Both the position numbers and the translations under genes were made by a program. Below, piece by piece: positions 55,863 to 64,000 of a stretch of DNA of 64,000 nt (positions are counted from its first letter, which is position 1; each line of letters begins with the position of its first letter). The stretch is taken from contig CAXXKI010000032.1 of the NCBI GenBank assembly GCA_963667855.2, positions 1-64,000 of the forward strand. Reading direction: 5' to 3'. Source of the stretch: G963667855 sp963667855. Lineage in GTDB: Bacteria; Planctomycetota; Phycisphaerae; UBA1845. The notes under the pieces are model-generated. The model worked only from the letters and a program-made list of their open reading frames with translations. It was not told the DNA's origin and searched no databases.

Positions 55863-56467
55863 AACGGGTATTTCTCTACAAAAGGTTCGAGCGGTTCTGG
55901 CACTGGTCTCAGGCTCTACTGGTTGTTCTTCTGGCTCTGACCGGTTTTGATATTCATTTCGCATCGGTGGAAATATTCGATTTTGAAACCGCGGTGCTTC
56001 TACATCGCAATCTGGCCTGGGTTTTTCTGGTGCTGACTGTTTTTGCCGTGTTCTGGCATTTCACCACCGGAGAGTGGAAACAGTATATTCCCACGCGGAA
56101 GTTCCTGGTGGAAATGATACGATACTACCTTACCGGAATATTCAAAAACGCTCCGCACCCGGTACACAAAACCCAACTGTCCAAGCTGAATCCCCTGCAG
56201 CGGTTGGCTTACCTTGGTTTAAAGATAATTCTGATTCCCGGTGTCGTGCTGTCCGGGTTTCTTTATTACTTCTACAACGATTGGGAAAAAATATACATGC
56301 AAGATACGCCTCTGGGCACGGTTGCCGCTGTTCACGTGTTTGCCGCTTACGTACTGATAGCGTTTATGCTGGCTCATATGTATCTGACAACAACCGGTCG
56401 GACTCCGCTTTCCAATATAAAGGCAATGATAACGGGTTGGGAGGAGTTGGAGGACGTTGAGAAATAA
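55859..56467 (+). CDS. membrane cytochrome b subunit
   Basis: 202 residues and four membrane spans with the histidines expected for two b hemes (RFWHWSQALLV, LLHRNLAWVF, FWHFTTGEW, AAVHVFAAYVL, MLAHMYLTTTG). Related to Ni-hydrogenase/formate-dehydrogenase-type cytochrome b. The ATGA overlap with the octaheme gene means obligate co-expression. Likely role: passes electrons between the quinone pool and the octaheme protein on the outer face of the membrane. Confidence 0.9.
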   Translation: MKRVFLYKRFERFWHWSQALLVVLLALTGFDIHFASVEIFDFETAVLLHRNLAWVFLVLTVFAVFWHFTTGEWKQYIPTRKFLVEMIRYYLTGIFKNAPHPVHKTQLSKLNPLQRLAYLGLKIILIPGVVLSGFLYYFYNDWEKIYMQDTPLGTVAAVHVFAAYVLIAFMLAHMYLTTTGRTPLSNIKAMITGWEELEDVEK

Positions 56468-56902
56468 ACTCCCGATAGGTTTTAACCTGACGCGACAGGA
56501 AGCTTTGGGATACGCCAATCCGTAGGTCGGGTCAACAGACTACTGCTGTAAACCTCGTTTTTGATAATAAGTTCTTTTAAAGACGTGTGTTGGCCAAATA
56601 GCTCGGTTTTAGCTGCGACCTGATGTATCTAATTTGAGATCTCAAATTTCAGATCAATAATTTCGGAGCCATTCCGTATTATCGAACGTGACGCGATGCT
56701 CAAAAAACTGGAAAAATCTAAGCTTACAAGGATGGTTACAGTGGCGGTCAACAGACCCGACGGAATGAAAAAAGCACTCCTCGAGGCATTGACATGACCT
56801 GCAGTTTGATTCGCCTGGTTCTTTGATGCCTTTGGCTTGATACAGGTTCTACTGTTGGAAAACAACAAGGCGGGCGAGACGCCCGCTCCCCGGTTCTTAT
56901 TC
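56468..56902. repeat. intergenic cluster of short dispersed repeats
   Basis: No gene. It contains AGGTCGGGTCAACAGAC (56523-56539), a perfect 18-base palindrome AATTTGAGATCTCAAATT (56631-56648), and ACAGACCCGACGGAATG with a downstream TGACATGACCTGCAG (about 56752-56804) like the element at 58714. It also has GCGGGC-GAGAC-GCCCGC (56872-56888), which read on the minus strand is followed by a T-rich stretch and may terminate the next gene. Confidence 0.6.
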
Positions 56903-58012
56903 TTAATCAGCATATATTCGCTGGTATTCAGCGAAATCCTCCAGGTCCACATCACCGTCTGAGTCGTAGTCGTGAGTGTCCTGGCAGATAGTCGTGGCCG
57001 CTACGCCCGGTCCCAGCAGGCAATCCTGGATAGGCAGGAAGCTCAATATGCCGGTGCTGAGATCAAGAATCCAGCCGGGCGGCGTGAGAATCTCGTCGGC
57101 CGTCGACAGGATTGTACTCAGGTCGGTAGAGTCCATCGGGTCGAACAGGTCGTATGTCTCTATTGGGTATTCCACGAAATCCGGTTCAAAGGTGATATTG
57201 ATCGTTCCGTTGGAAAAATCCAGGGAGTCATACAGTTCGATAGCGTACATATCCGCGAGATAGGGGCCGATCACTACGTTTATACTGCCACCGTTGGATG
57301 TGATCGAAATGGTTCCATTCCACCTGGTTTCGCTATGCAGGGTTAATTCGCCTCCGTCTAAATTGAAGGTTCCCTTGTCGCCGACGTACATGCCGTTGAC
57401 GCAGTCCATTACGCTGTTAGTGTTGATGTTTATAGTGCCGTAGCCATCGCTGGGAAAAAACCCGTCTATGCTGAGATAGACCATTCCGTAGGCATCCCAG
57501 ATAGAGTCGTTAAGAGTTATGTTTACCTCGGTATCATCATCGGATGCGATACGGGTAGTGTTTTCCACATACCAGTAGGAACCGTTGCTTGCGTTTACGT
57601 TTACTATGCCGTTGTCGTTTTGGGCCATAGCCATATTGCCGTATACTTCCCAGGTGGCGTTATCCAAACCGACAGTTGAAACCGAACTAAATTGGGATGA
57701 CAGGAATACCGCACCGTTCGCTATCCAGGTGGAATCGGTTAGGTAAACACTGCCTTTTGCCGCTGTTAGCTGGGCGATGTAACTGGCTTGTTCCGTGGTT
57801 AGAGTATCGCCTTCGGTAACCCACAGCCAGGCTTCGGTGTTGTAATAGTCGGGGATATACATTGAACTCGTAACAATTCCATTAGATCCACATAGCGGGT
57901 CGGGCGAAAAATCTCCCACGGCGGTAATTGCTCCTTCTGCCGGCGGAATGCCGTTGATCATACAAATGAACGTGATTGCCAAAATGGTTATGATGAATTG
58001 GTAGCGTGCCAT
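56903..58012 (-). CDS. exported beta-solenoid-like protein with dockerin-like tail
   Basis: About 369 residues from ATG 58012 (AAGGAG eight bases upstream; an earlier in-frame start at 58093 is rejected). Signal peptide IITILAITFICMINGIPPAE, then a long Asn/Thr/Ser-rich beta-repeat region (VYLTDSTWIANGAVFLSSQF; ITLNDSIWDAYGMVYLS), as in autotransporter-like or lectin-like surface proteins. The C-terminus is a single dockerin-like calcium loop DYDSDGDVDLEDFAEYQRI. Function unknown; surface or matrix location inferred. Confidence 0.78.
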   Translation of the reverse strand: MARYQFIITILAITFICMINGIPPAEGAITAVGDFSPDPLCGSNGIVTSSMYIPDYYNTEAWLWVTEGDTLTTEQASYIAQLTAAKGSVYLTDSTWIANGAVFLSSQFSSVSTVGLDNATWEVYGNMAMAQNDNGIVNVNASNGSYWYVENTTRIASDDDTEVNITLNDSIWDAYGMVYLSIDGFFPSDGYGTININTNSVMDCVNGMYVGDKGTFNLDGGELTLHSETRWNGTISITSNGGSINVVIGPYLADMYAIELYDSLDFSNGTINITFEPDFVEYPIETYDLFDPMDSTDLSTILSTADEILTPPGWILDLSTGILSFLPIQDCLLGPGVAATTICQDTHDYDSDGDVDLEDFAEYQRIYAD

Positions 58013-58299
58013 GTCCGAAGCTCCTTTTCTACGCGAGGGCACTGTAATCAGCACCACATAAATAAAAGCGCGCTCGCTTTGCCCAGGATTCAATTGATAT
58101 GTCGATTACGCCCGAAACAAATAATCCGATTCTCATAACTACTGGAAGCCGGTAGCGGAGATCAATTATAAACTCGCATTTTTCCAATAATAAGTGGAGT
58201 TTATCCGGATACCGGCGAATTGATAAGCGATGCGATCTTTTTGATGTAATCCAGTTTCCATTTTGACCTGAATTCTGAGATCGGTAATAATCAAATGTT

Positions 58300-58689
58300 A
58301 TGTTAGGTAATTATTTCACGCAGTACGACGATCCGCGCGGCGATACGTCCTGGCTTAAGGATTCCACCTTGAAGATGGTTCTTGTTGGTTACCTGATTCC
58401 CATTGGTATTCTGGCGGTAGTGATTGGGAACTTCATTATTGGTGAAGTGGCTTGGCCTGCCGGGCGTTTGTCCGGCAATGTTTGTGATGGCTACTTTCAG
58501 ACTTACGGTGACTTATGGCACTTCATCGGTACGATAATGATGAAGCTTGGATTCGCCGGGGCTCTATTCTCCTGGTATGCGTTGGCCAACCACTCGCGGA
58601 CGGAGCGATGGGCCCATGTCTGTCTGCTCTCTTCAATTGTAATTATCGTAGTGGGAATGGTACTCCACTCGATCGGTTTTTTCGTTTGA
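58300..58689 (+). CDS. small integral membrane protein
   Basis: 129 residues with three predicted membrane spans (MVLVGYLIPIGILAVVIGNF; LGFAGALFSWYALANH; LLSSIVIIVVGMVLHSIGFF) and a charged N-terminus QYDDPRGDTSWLKDS. No family was recognised. It is isolated between the dockerin-like gene and a large hairpin repeat, and no strong ribosome site precedes ATG 58300. Probably a real membrane protein of unknown role. Confidence 0.6.
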   Translation: MLGNYFTQYDDPRGDTSWLKDSTLKMVLVGYLIPIGILAVVIGNFIIGEVAWPAGRLSGNVCDGYFQTYGDLWHFIGTIMMKLGFAGALFSWYALANHSRTERWAHVCLLSSIVIIVVGMVLHSIGFFV

Positions 58690-58713
58690 AACATGATGCG
58701 TGGAAACTGATCG

Positions 58714-58778
58714 GCAGGTTTGGTCACCGACCCGACGGAATGCATATGCACACATGTCGGGTCGGTGACGTGACCTGC
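58714..58778. repeat. large palindromic repeat
   Basis: GTCACCGACCCGAC (58723-58736) is perfectly complementary to GTCGGGTCGGTGAC (58756-58769), and the outer arms GCAGGT/ACCTGC extend it. Inside is a second palindrome TGCATATGCA. It carries the same CCCGACGGAAT and TGACCTGCA words as the 56.75-kb copy and lies between convergent genes, where it could also end transcription. Confidence 0.75.
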
Positions 58779-58795
58779 AAGCTTGGAGTTTTCGT

Positions 58796-59956
58796 TTAAT
58801 TATTCTCGAAAGTAAACCCTTTGCCCTCGGCTTGTTTACGCAGTGCCTGAAGAATAGCGTCATCAAGCGAGGTTTTGCCGGACATCTTTGACCGTTCCTG
58901 CTTGAGATATTCCTCACGGGCTTTACCCACTTCGGTAATTTTTTTCTGAATGGCTTTGCGGGCTTCGATCATTCCATTGAGGTACGCTTTCTTTTCCTCA
59001 TCGGTCATCGATCGCATCACTTCGGGCAGTTCCTTTTCCTCCAGTTCGTCCCAGTCGAAATCCTTCTCCTGTGAAGCGTCCACCAGGTCCCATATCGCGT
59101 TGCCGTAAAGTGAATTGCCTTTAGAGACAACGCGGCTGGCTTGTGATTGTTTGCCCATCCGGGCGGCGTTACCGTCCTGGGCAAGCTGGTTGCTCGATCC
59201 ATACTCGGCTTTCTCGCCGAACGGTAGATAGGTTTTATTCAATTCGATATTCAACTTAATCAGGATTTCATCCTGGGGCGTGGCGATCTGCAGGGTTCCT
59301 TGCTGCATGTCAATGGCCGAGAAGCTCCCGTGCCCGTGCATGGCCACTTCGCCCCAGCTTTCTGCTATGCCCTGCTGGTGATTACCGGCGTAAATGGCGT
59401 TAATGATTATATCCTTGCCGCGTGCTTCCTTTGCCACGTTACGGAAGTTGAATTTCTCATGAGCCTGGTCGGCCGATTCGTTACCCGCGACGAATATTAT
59501 CCGCAGGGCGCGAGGATCCTCAGACCAGCTCATGGTATTGAGGGCGTCGTTAAGGACCCAGCCGACGAATTCATCTCCACCGCTGGTGTTCATGGCCATC
59601 ATCTTGGCATAAACAGTATCCAGGTCGCTGGTTAAATCTATCTGCCGCACTACCCAGCCTTTCGCCTCGCTGGACAGGCCTGGAGTGCCGTAAGTCAGCA
59701 GTCCTATCCTGAGCTTGGGAACCGGTTTGACCACTGACAGCTGGTTGACTATTTCCCATAGCTTAGCCCGGGCGGAATCGATCAGGGCGGTCATGCTGCC
59801 GGAGGTGTCCAGGCAGATAACCAGGTCCACGGGCCTGGTTGCCGGCGGGATATATCCGGGATCGGTATCCTGGGCCTGTGCGGCGGGCAGAATCAGGAAC
59901 AAACTTCCGGTAATGATGGCGATAAGTGCGGTTTTTCGAGTGTATAGGGTAAACAT
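58796..59956 (-). CDS. exported von Willebrand factor A domain protein
   Basis: 386 residues: a signal peptide (ALIAIITGSLFLILPAAQAQ) and a VWA domain with a complete metal site (DLVICLDTSGSMTAL, then NTSGGDEFVGWV and IIFVAGNESADQAHEKF). A charged helical C-terminal region follows (PEVMRSMTDEEKKAYLNGMI onward). It probably acts in the periplasm as a protein-binding module. No partner MoxR or co-transcribed gene is adjacent. CAAGGAGCCCT-like purines precede the ATG. Confidence 0.85.
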   Translation of the reverse strand: MFTLYTRKTALIAIITGSLFLILPAAQAQDTDPGYIPPATRPVDLVICLDTSGSMTALIDSARAKLWEIVNQLSVVKPVPKLRIGLLTYGTPGLSSEAKGWVVRQIDLTSDLDTVYAKMMAMNTSGGDEFVGWVLNDALNTMSWSEDPRALRIIFVAGNESADQAHEKFNFRNVAKEARGKDIIINAIYAGNHQQGIAESWGEVAMHGHGSFSAIDMQQGTLQIATPQDEILIKLNIELNKTYLPFGEKAEYGSSNQLAQDGNAARMGKQSQASRVVSKGNSLYGNAIWDLVDASQEKDFDWDELEEKELPEVMRSMTDEEKKAYLNGMIEARKAIQKKITEVGKAREEYLKQERSKMSGKTSLDDAILQALRKQAEGKGFTFENN

Positions 59957-60224
59957 GACCAGGGCTCCTTAAATGCAGATTCGTTTTCCAATGGCTTCGA
60001 CGCATGAAAGCCGCTTACGGTTCCCGGCCGGGAAAAGTTTTTTCTACAGAAAAGCATACACCATAAGCGTTCGAGATTCGTCACTGATTGTGTAACGCGA
60101 GTGTAAAGGCAATGTGTTACATACAAGTTGCTCAGGGGGGAACCGTGGATGCGGTTCGGCTCAGTTGGTTTTGCCCTTGGGTATTACCGCAAACCGGCTG
60201 CGTTTTCGCTTTCAGCTTGAAGTG

Positions 60225-61658
60225 TCAGGGGCGCTGAACGGTACCACCATTGATCGGCAATGTTACTACTACTGACGTTCCCTGGCCTGAATGGCTGAAA
60301 ATGTTAATATTTCCTCCGTGGCACTCGGCTATCATTCGACAAATGGGGAGACCCAGGCCCGCTCCGCCGTGTTGTGCAGAGCGGGCACTGTCAACCCGGT
60401 AGAATCTGTCAAAGACTCGCGTCAGGTGTTCTTCGGGGATTCCAGTGCCAGTATCCTTGACTTCCAATTTCACCGCTTCGTTACCAACATCCAGCGATAC
60501 GGAGATAAGACCACCGGCATTCGTGTGCCTGATGGCATTATCCAACAGGTTACCTACCAGTTGTCGCAACCGGCCTTTGTCACCTTCGAATTTGATCTCT
60601 GTGCATTTCCTGAAATCGAGTTCGATGCCATTATCGCGAGCCAGAGGTTCATAAAGATCGACCGCTCTCTTGATCGTACCGCCCAGTTCGATTTTTTCCA
60701 TACGCAGAACATGATGTCCGGCGTCGGCCCGGGCCAGGAGCAGAAGGTCTTCCGCAATACGCGCCAGACGGTCGTAGTGCTCTATGCTGTTTTCCACAAC
60801 TTCTCTCAACTCTTCCGCCGACCGTTCTCGATTAAGCGCCACTTCCGCGTTACCTCTGAGTGCCGCAAGCGGAGTTCGCAGTTCGTGCGAAGCGTCAGCG
60901 GTGAATTGTTGCATTTGGCGAACGTGATGCTCGATGCGATTGAGCATTTCGTTGAGAGCAACGGCGAGTTGGTCGAGTTCATCTCCGGACCCGGTAGTGG
61001 GTACGCGTTCTCGTAACCGCTGAGCGTTAATCCGTTGGGCAGCTCCTATCAGCGTCCTGGCCGGTCTCAGGCTTCTCTGGGCGATGAAATATCCCGCTCC
61101 AAGGGAAAGAAGTACGCCACAACCAAGAGCAATAGCACAAGCCAATCGGAAAAACGCCAATGATTCCTGCGTTCGATCCAGATTATAGCTGGCCTGCGCC
61201 GTGGCGATTTGTCCTGTTTTTGTAACGACTCTTATGCTACAGGTGCGGACAGGTTGTTTTGAGCCGGAAGGTTTTACCGTACGATAAACGAAATGAGATG
61301 GCTCATTTGTCCAACCTTTGGGAAATTCCCAAAGAGCCGCCACTTTATCATCGGATTCGCTGGACACGATAACCTTGCCGTCCGGATCGAGCAGGCGAAA
61401 GCCTATGTCGCGTCGTTTGCGGCTGCCCAGTTCCTGGCGAAGGTGCTGTTCAATCTCTTCGGTATCCTCTCCATGTTCGTTCACGGTGAGCATGAATTCG
61501 GAAATTTCCCCTTCCAGGAACGTATCCACTTCGCGCTGTATGGAATAGGATAAACCAAAGTATAGCCCCAGGCAAAGCAAGGTACAGATCGCCAGGGTCA
61601 ATCCGGCACCAAGAACAGTCAGGCGAGTACCGATCGATGATGTTCGTTTATGTTTCAT
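60225..61658 (-). CDS. HAMP-containing sensor histidine kinase
   Basis: About 477 residues from ATG 61658 (MKHKRTSSIGTRLTVLGAGL); longer in-frame starts at 61673 or 61685 exist. Two membrane spans flank a periplasmic domain of roughly 135 residues (EREVDTFLEG-like start QREVDTFLEGEISEF), followed by HAMP, HisKA (FTADASHELRTPLAALRGN) and HATPase_c (NLLDNAIRHTNAGG; DTGTGIPEEH; GGAGLGLPIC). The architecture matches CusS/PmrB-like sensors. Its start overlaps the regulator's stop by 11 bases, so the two form a pair. Confidence 0.93.
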   Translation of the reverse strand: MKHKRTSSIGTRLTVLGAGLTLAICTLLCLGLYFGLSYSIQREVDTFLEGEISEFMLTVNEHGEDTEEIEQHLRQELGSRKRRDIGFRLLDPDGKVIVSSESDDKVAALWEFPKGWTNEPSHFVYRTVKPSGSKQPVRTCSIRVVTKTGQIATAQASYNLDRTQESLAFFRLACAIALGCGVLLSLGAGYFIAQRSLRPARTLIGAAQRINAQRLRERVPTTGSGDELDQLAVALNEMLNRIEHHVRQMQQFTADASHELRTPLAALRGNAEVALNRERSAEELREVVENSIEHYDRLARIAEDLLLLARADAGHHVLRMEKIELGGTIKRAVDLYEPLARDNGIELDFRKCTEIKFEGDKGRLRQLVGNLLDNAIRHTNAGGLISVSLDVGNEAVKLEVKDTGTGIPEEHLTRVFDRFYRVDSARSAQHGGAGLGLPICRMIAECHGGNINIFSHSGQGTSVVVTLPINGGTVQRP

Positions 61659-62325
61659 CTGTTCGAAGGACATACCCGACTCCACGAATCGTCTGGATGA
61701 GCGGATGGTCGAAACCTGAATCCACTTTCTTTCGTAAACGGTTGATATGCACGTCCACCACGTTGGTGGTGGGATCGTGGTTCATATCCCAAACGTGTTC
61801 CAGGATCATTGTTCTCGACAGGACCTGTCCGGCATGCCTCGCCAGATACTCCAGCAGGCTGAATTCGTTTGGCGATAAATCAATTCGCCGCTCACCGCGC
61901 ACAACCGTTCGTTTTATGACGTCAACTTTCAGATCGGAAACGGTGATCGGGTTGGGCAGGAGTTCAGAGCTTCTTCTTAACAGGGCGCGGATTCGGGCCA
62001 ACAACTCGGTGAAACTGAATGGCTTTGCCAGATAGTCGTCAGCGCCCAGGTCGAGCCCTTTTACTCGATCATCGACTGTATCTCGGGCCGTCAAACAAAT
62101 GACCGGTGTTCCAATACCCAGAGAGCGGAGTTCCCGTAATACGGTAAAGCCATCCTTGCCGGGTAACATCAGGTCCAGAACGATTAAATCGTAGTTGTTG
62201 CCGGCCGCGAGTCGTGCTCCATCCGGGCCGTTGTCGGCCACGTCTACCGTATACGATGCTTCCCGCAATCCTTTTTTGAGGAAAGCCGCTACACCCGGTT
62301 CATCCTCGATAACAAGAACGGACAT
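61648..62325 (-). CDS. OmpR-family response regulator
   Basis: 225 residues: receiver (VIEDEPGVAAFLKKGL; phospho-Asp in LIVLDLMLPGKDGF; Lys in YLAKPFSFTELL) and a winged-helix DNA-binding domain (LSPNEFSLLEYLARHAGQVL; VVDVHINRLRKKVD; IQTIRGVGYVLR). First gene of a two-gene operon with the sensor kinase and divergent from the ArnT-like gene, which may be a target. A candidate operator lies in the shared gap. Confidence 0.95.
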   Translation of the reverse strand: MSVLVIEDEPGVAAFLKKGLREASYTVDVADNGPDGARLAAGNNYDLIVLDLMLPGKDGFTVLRELRSLGIGTPVICLTARDTVDDRVKGLDLGADDYLAKPFSFTELLARIRALLRRSSELLPNPITVSDLKVDVIKRTVVRGERRIDLSPNEFSLLEYLARHAGQVLSRTMILEHVWDMNHDPTTNVVDVHINRLRKKVDSGFDHPLIQTIRGVGYVLRTDET

Positions 62326-62476
62326 AATTCATCTCCCTCATCCAGGTTCCGCAAGTGACACCTGGAAGGTAACAGGCAACAAAAAAGTCTACATCTGCGG
62401 GTTGAGTCTCGCAACAGGATACTTGGGCACAATATAGAGCGGATTTACGGCATGATACATAGAGTCGGACCGATTA

Positions 62477-62501
62477 TGACAGGATTGTAATCTTTCTGTC
62501 A
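62477..62501. promoter_or_regulatory. candidate operator in the divergent gap
   Basis: TGACAG (62477-62482) and CTGTCA (62496-62501) form an inverted repeat with 13 bases between, centred in the 336-base gap between the regulator and the glycosyltransferase. CCTGTC recurs 14 bases later. The spacing suits a dimeric OmpR-type regulator. Confidence 0.4.
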
Positions 62502-62661
62502 CCGTTTTGTTATCCCTGTCCCCATACAATACCGCTCAACAATCGGCGACGGTTTGACGGTTTATCGCGTGGTGCGGAATTCACTATTGGGTGATCATTA
62601 ATACGGATAAGCCGAAAAACGTGGAACTACTGCTACGCATCGATCAGAAACGAGGTATCAA

Positions 62662-64000
62662 GTGGAAAACACTCAACGGGCAATTAACTGCTCGTGTAAT
62701 ATCTCCCAAGATATGATGGTTCCCGCTGCTATACAATGGCGGGAAACGGGAGTGCTGGTTTTAGCTGCTTTTGCGCTGGTTACCTGTTTCGTCGGAATCC
62801 AAAGCGGGCCTGCATTGGGCGATCACGAGTGTATTAATGCCCTTGCCGCCCGAAACATCGTTGAAACCGGCAATTGGCTTATACCGCATGTCAGCGAAAT
62901 TCCGCGGATACGCAAACCCCCTCTGGGTATCTGGCTGATAGCCGCTGCCTCTTATGTCGTGGACGGACCGTCCGTGTCTCCGCCAGTTTCAGATTACGCA
63001 GCGCGATTGCCGTCCGCCATTGCTGCCTGGGGAACGGTGATGCTTATATACTGGCTGGGCAGGCTGATGTACGGCTATCGAACAGGTTTGATCACCGGTT
63101 TTATCGCCGCCGGGTGCGTTGGGATACTTGTTTACGCGCGTAACGCTCAAGTCGACATGGTTCTTACCTTTTTCACTACCCTTTCTTTTGCCTGTTTCTG
63201 GCGTGGGGTTATCCATCAGAGCCCCAGCCGCTGGTATATTGCCGGATTTTACATATCCTTCGCCCTGGCGATGATGGCCAAAGCGCCTCTACCGTTAGTT
63301 ACCGTCGGTTTAACTCTTGCTCTTTACTGGTTTGTTGCGATTCCGGCTTCAATGACTGCAGAGAAACGACGCACGGCGCCGAATGCCGTCCTGCTCACTT
63401 TCCTTGATTCGGCCAGGTCACAGTTGAAACAGTTGCACTGTCTATGGTTAATACCCGGTATCTGTCTGTTTCTTCTGATAGCCGGAGTTTGGCCCGTACT
63501 TGTGTATGTAAATTTTCCCGGTGTTCTGGATCTGTGGAGAGCTGAATATCTCGACCGGTTTACCGGTGAGATGTGCGATAAGAGCCAGCCATTACTTTAT
63601 TATCTGCCGATCCTCTTCGGTATGACCGCTCCCTTTTTTCTTTCTCTTCCCGAAGCGTTGGCCGCTCCGTTTTTAAAGCGGTATGGCAGTTCCAGAAGCG
63701 GATTGGTATTGGCTTTTACCTGGGCGCTCGTGGGTACGTGTTTTCTGAGTGCTTCCGAATTCAAAAGACCACATTACGTCATTTCCGTTCTTCCGGCCTG
63801 CTGCCTTTTACTGGGACCGGTTATCGATCGCGTGTTTTTCGGAGCATTCGCCGTAACCCGCAGCAGTGTCCGAATGACCTGTGTTTTTATTCCGGTGTTA
63901 CTCCTGTCCGGCGCAATTGCTGGTGGTTTTGTTCTAAGCAGGCATTACCCGAGCCTGTTGCGTGTCTATATACCGTCAGCCGCCGTGGCGGTTACTTTGT
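62662..64000 (+). CDS. ArnT/PMT-type membrane glycosyltransferase (partial)
   Basis: Open from GTG 62662 (GAGG seven bases upstream) to the window end, 446 codons so far. It belongs to the dolichyl/undecaprenyl-phosphate-mannose type C family: first span followed by the periplasmic catalytic-loop motif GDHECINALAARNIVETGNW, with IPRIRKPPLGIW close to the RKPPL signature of ArnT. Further spans include IAGFYISFALAMMAKAPLPL, and the pattern EFKRPHYVISVLPA is also typical. It transfers a sugar from a lipid carrier to lipid A or protein. The divergent PmrAB-like pair may control it. The 3' end lies outside the window. Confidence 0.85.
   Translation, partial: MENTQRAINCSCNISQDMMVPAAIQWRETGVLVLAAFALVTCFVGIQSGPALGDHECINALAARNIVETGNWLIPHVSEIPRIRKPPLGIWLIAAASYVVDGPSVSPPVSDYAARLPSAIAAWGTVMLIYWLGRLMYGYRTGLITGFIAAGCVGILVYARNAQVDMVLTFFTTLSFACFWRGVIHQSPSRWYIAGFYISFALAMMAKAPLPLVTVGLTLALYWFVAIPASMTAEKRRTAPNAVLLTFLDSARSQLKQLHCLWLIPGICLFLLIAGVWPVLVYVNFPGVLDLWRAEYLDRFTGEMCDKSQPLLYYLPILFGMTAPFFLSLPEALAAPFLKRYGSSRSGLVLAFTWALVGTCFLSASEFKRPHYVISVLPACCLLLGPVIDRVFFGAFAVTRSSVRMTCVFIPVLLLSGAIAGGFVLSRHYPSLLRVYIPSAAVAVTL

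Noticed and set aside
54993..55964. 323-codon minus-strand frame
   Set aside because: Antisense to the octaheme cytochrome, whose eight heme motifs settle the strand.
60291..61016. 241-codon plus-strand frame
   Set aside because: Antisense to the kinase core domains.
1..64000. CRISPR arrays
   Set aside because: No regularly spaced identical repeats of suitable length were seen, and no cas genes.

Overview
The window looks like a chromosomal segment of a planctomycete, most likely class Phycisphaerae. The grounds are a C-terminal PEP-CTERM sorting signal, dockerin-like Asp-rich C-termini on two secreted proteins, an outer-membrane flagellum set (FlgH/FlgI), an octaheme cytochrome, and short dispersed hairpin repeats in the gaps. 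This placement rests on gene style, not on a marker tree. No CRISPR array, rRNA or complete insertion sequence was seen; one tRNA (Asn) is present.

Region by region. (1) 0.1-12.3 kb: a lipoprotein-like alpha/beta hydrolase, a zinc-ribbon/SNF2 helicase/SWIM-finger module, a DUF4143 AAA ATPase with a repeat-rich operator, a decayed zeta-type toxin locus, tRNA-Asn, then rsgA, pyrF and murD. Nearly every long gene here is split by frameshifts, including essential ones, so consensus errors are the likeliest cause. (2) 12.4-24.8 kb: an intact flagellar run flgF-flgG-flgA-flgH-flgI-flgJ(N)-flgN-flgK-flgL-fliW-csrA-flagellin. The flagellin Shine-Dalgarno lies in a hairpin loop that looks like a CsrA site. 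(3) 24.8-28.7 kb: an SLC13 transporter, a complex histidine kinase and a response regulator in one overlapping operon. (4) 28.9-33.6 kb: threonine-branch genes lysC, hom and a phosphoglycerate-mutase-like probable homoserine kinase. (5) 34.4-40.4 kb: the most unusual part. Four tightly packed minus-strand genes encode a 56-residue charged protein, a pyruvoyl-type SpeD homologue, a FemAB/GNAT-type acyltransferase and a fusion of an ATP-grasp ligase with a fold-III PLP decarboxylase. A very good sigma-54 promoter precedes them, and a sigma-54 activator is transcribed divergently. (6) 40.5-51.7 kb: alpha-amylase with a dockerin-like tail, priA, queG, a Sel1-repeat protein, murJ, a ferredoxin and a queuosine-salvage (DUF2419) protein. 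(7) 51.7-64 kb: a gene-poor stretch, a PEP-CTERM protein, an octaheme cytochrome with its cytochrome b partner, a secreted dockerin-like protein, a VWA protein, a sensor kinase/regulator pair and a divergent ArnT-type glycosyltransferase that runs off the window.

How the genes work together: FlgN/FlgK/FlgL/FliW/CsrA/flagellin form the filament-assembly and post-transcriptional feedback block. LysC, Hom and the kinase-like protein cover aspartate to O-phosphohomoserine apart from the aspartate-semialdehyde step. QueG and the DUF2419 protein cover the last step of queuosine synthesis and its salvage. The sigma-54-linked SpeD/GNAT/ATP-grasp/decarboxylase operon reads as a dedicated pathway that activates, couples and decarboxylates an amino acid or polyamine; its product cannot be named from sequence.
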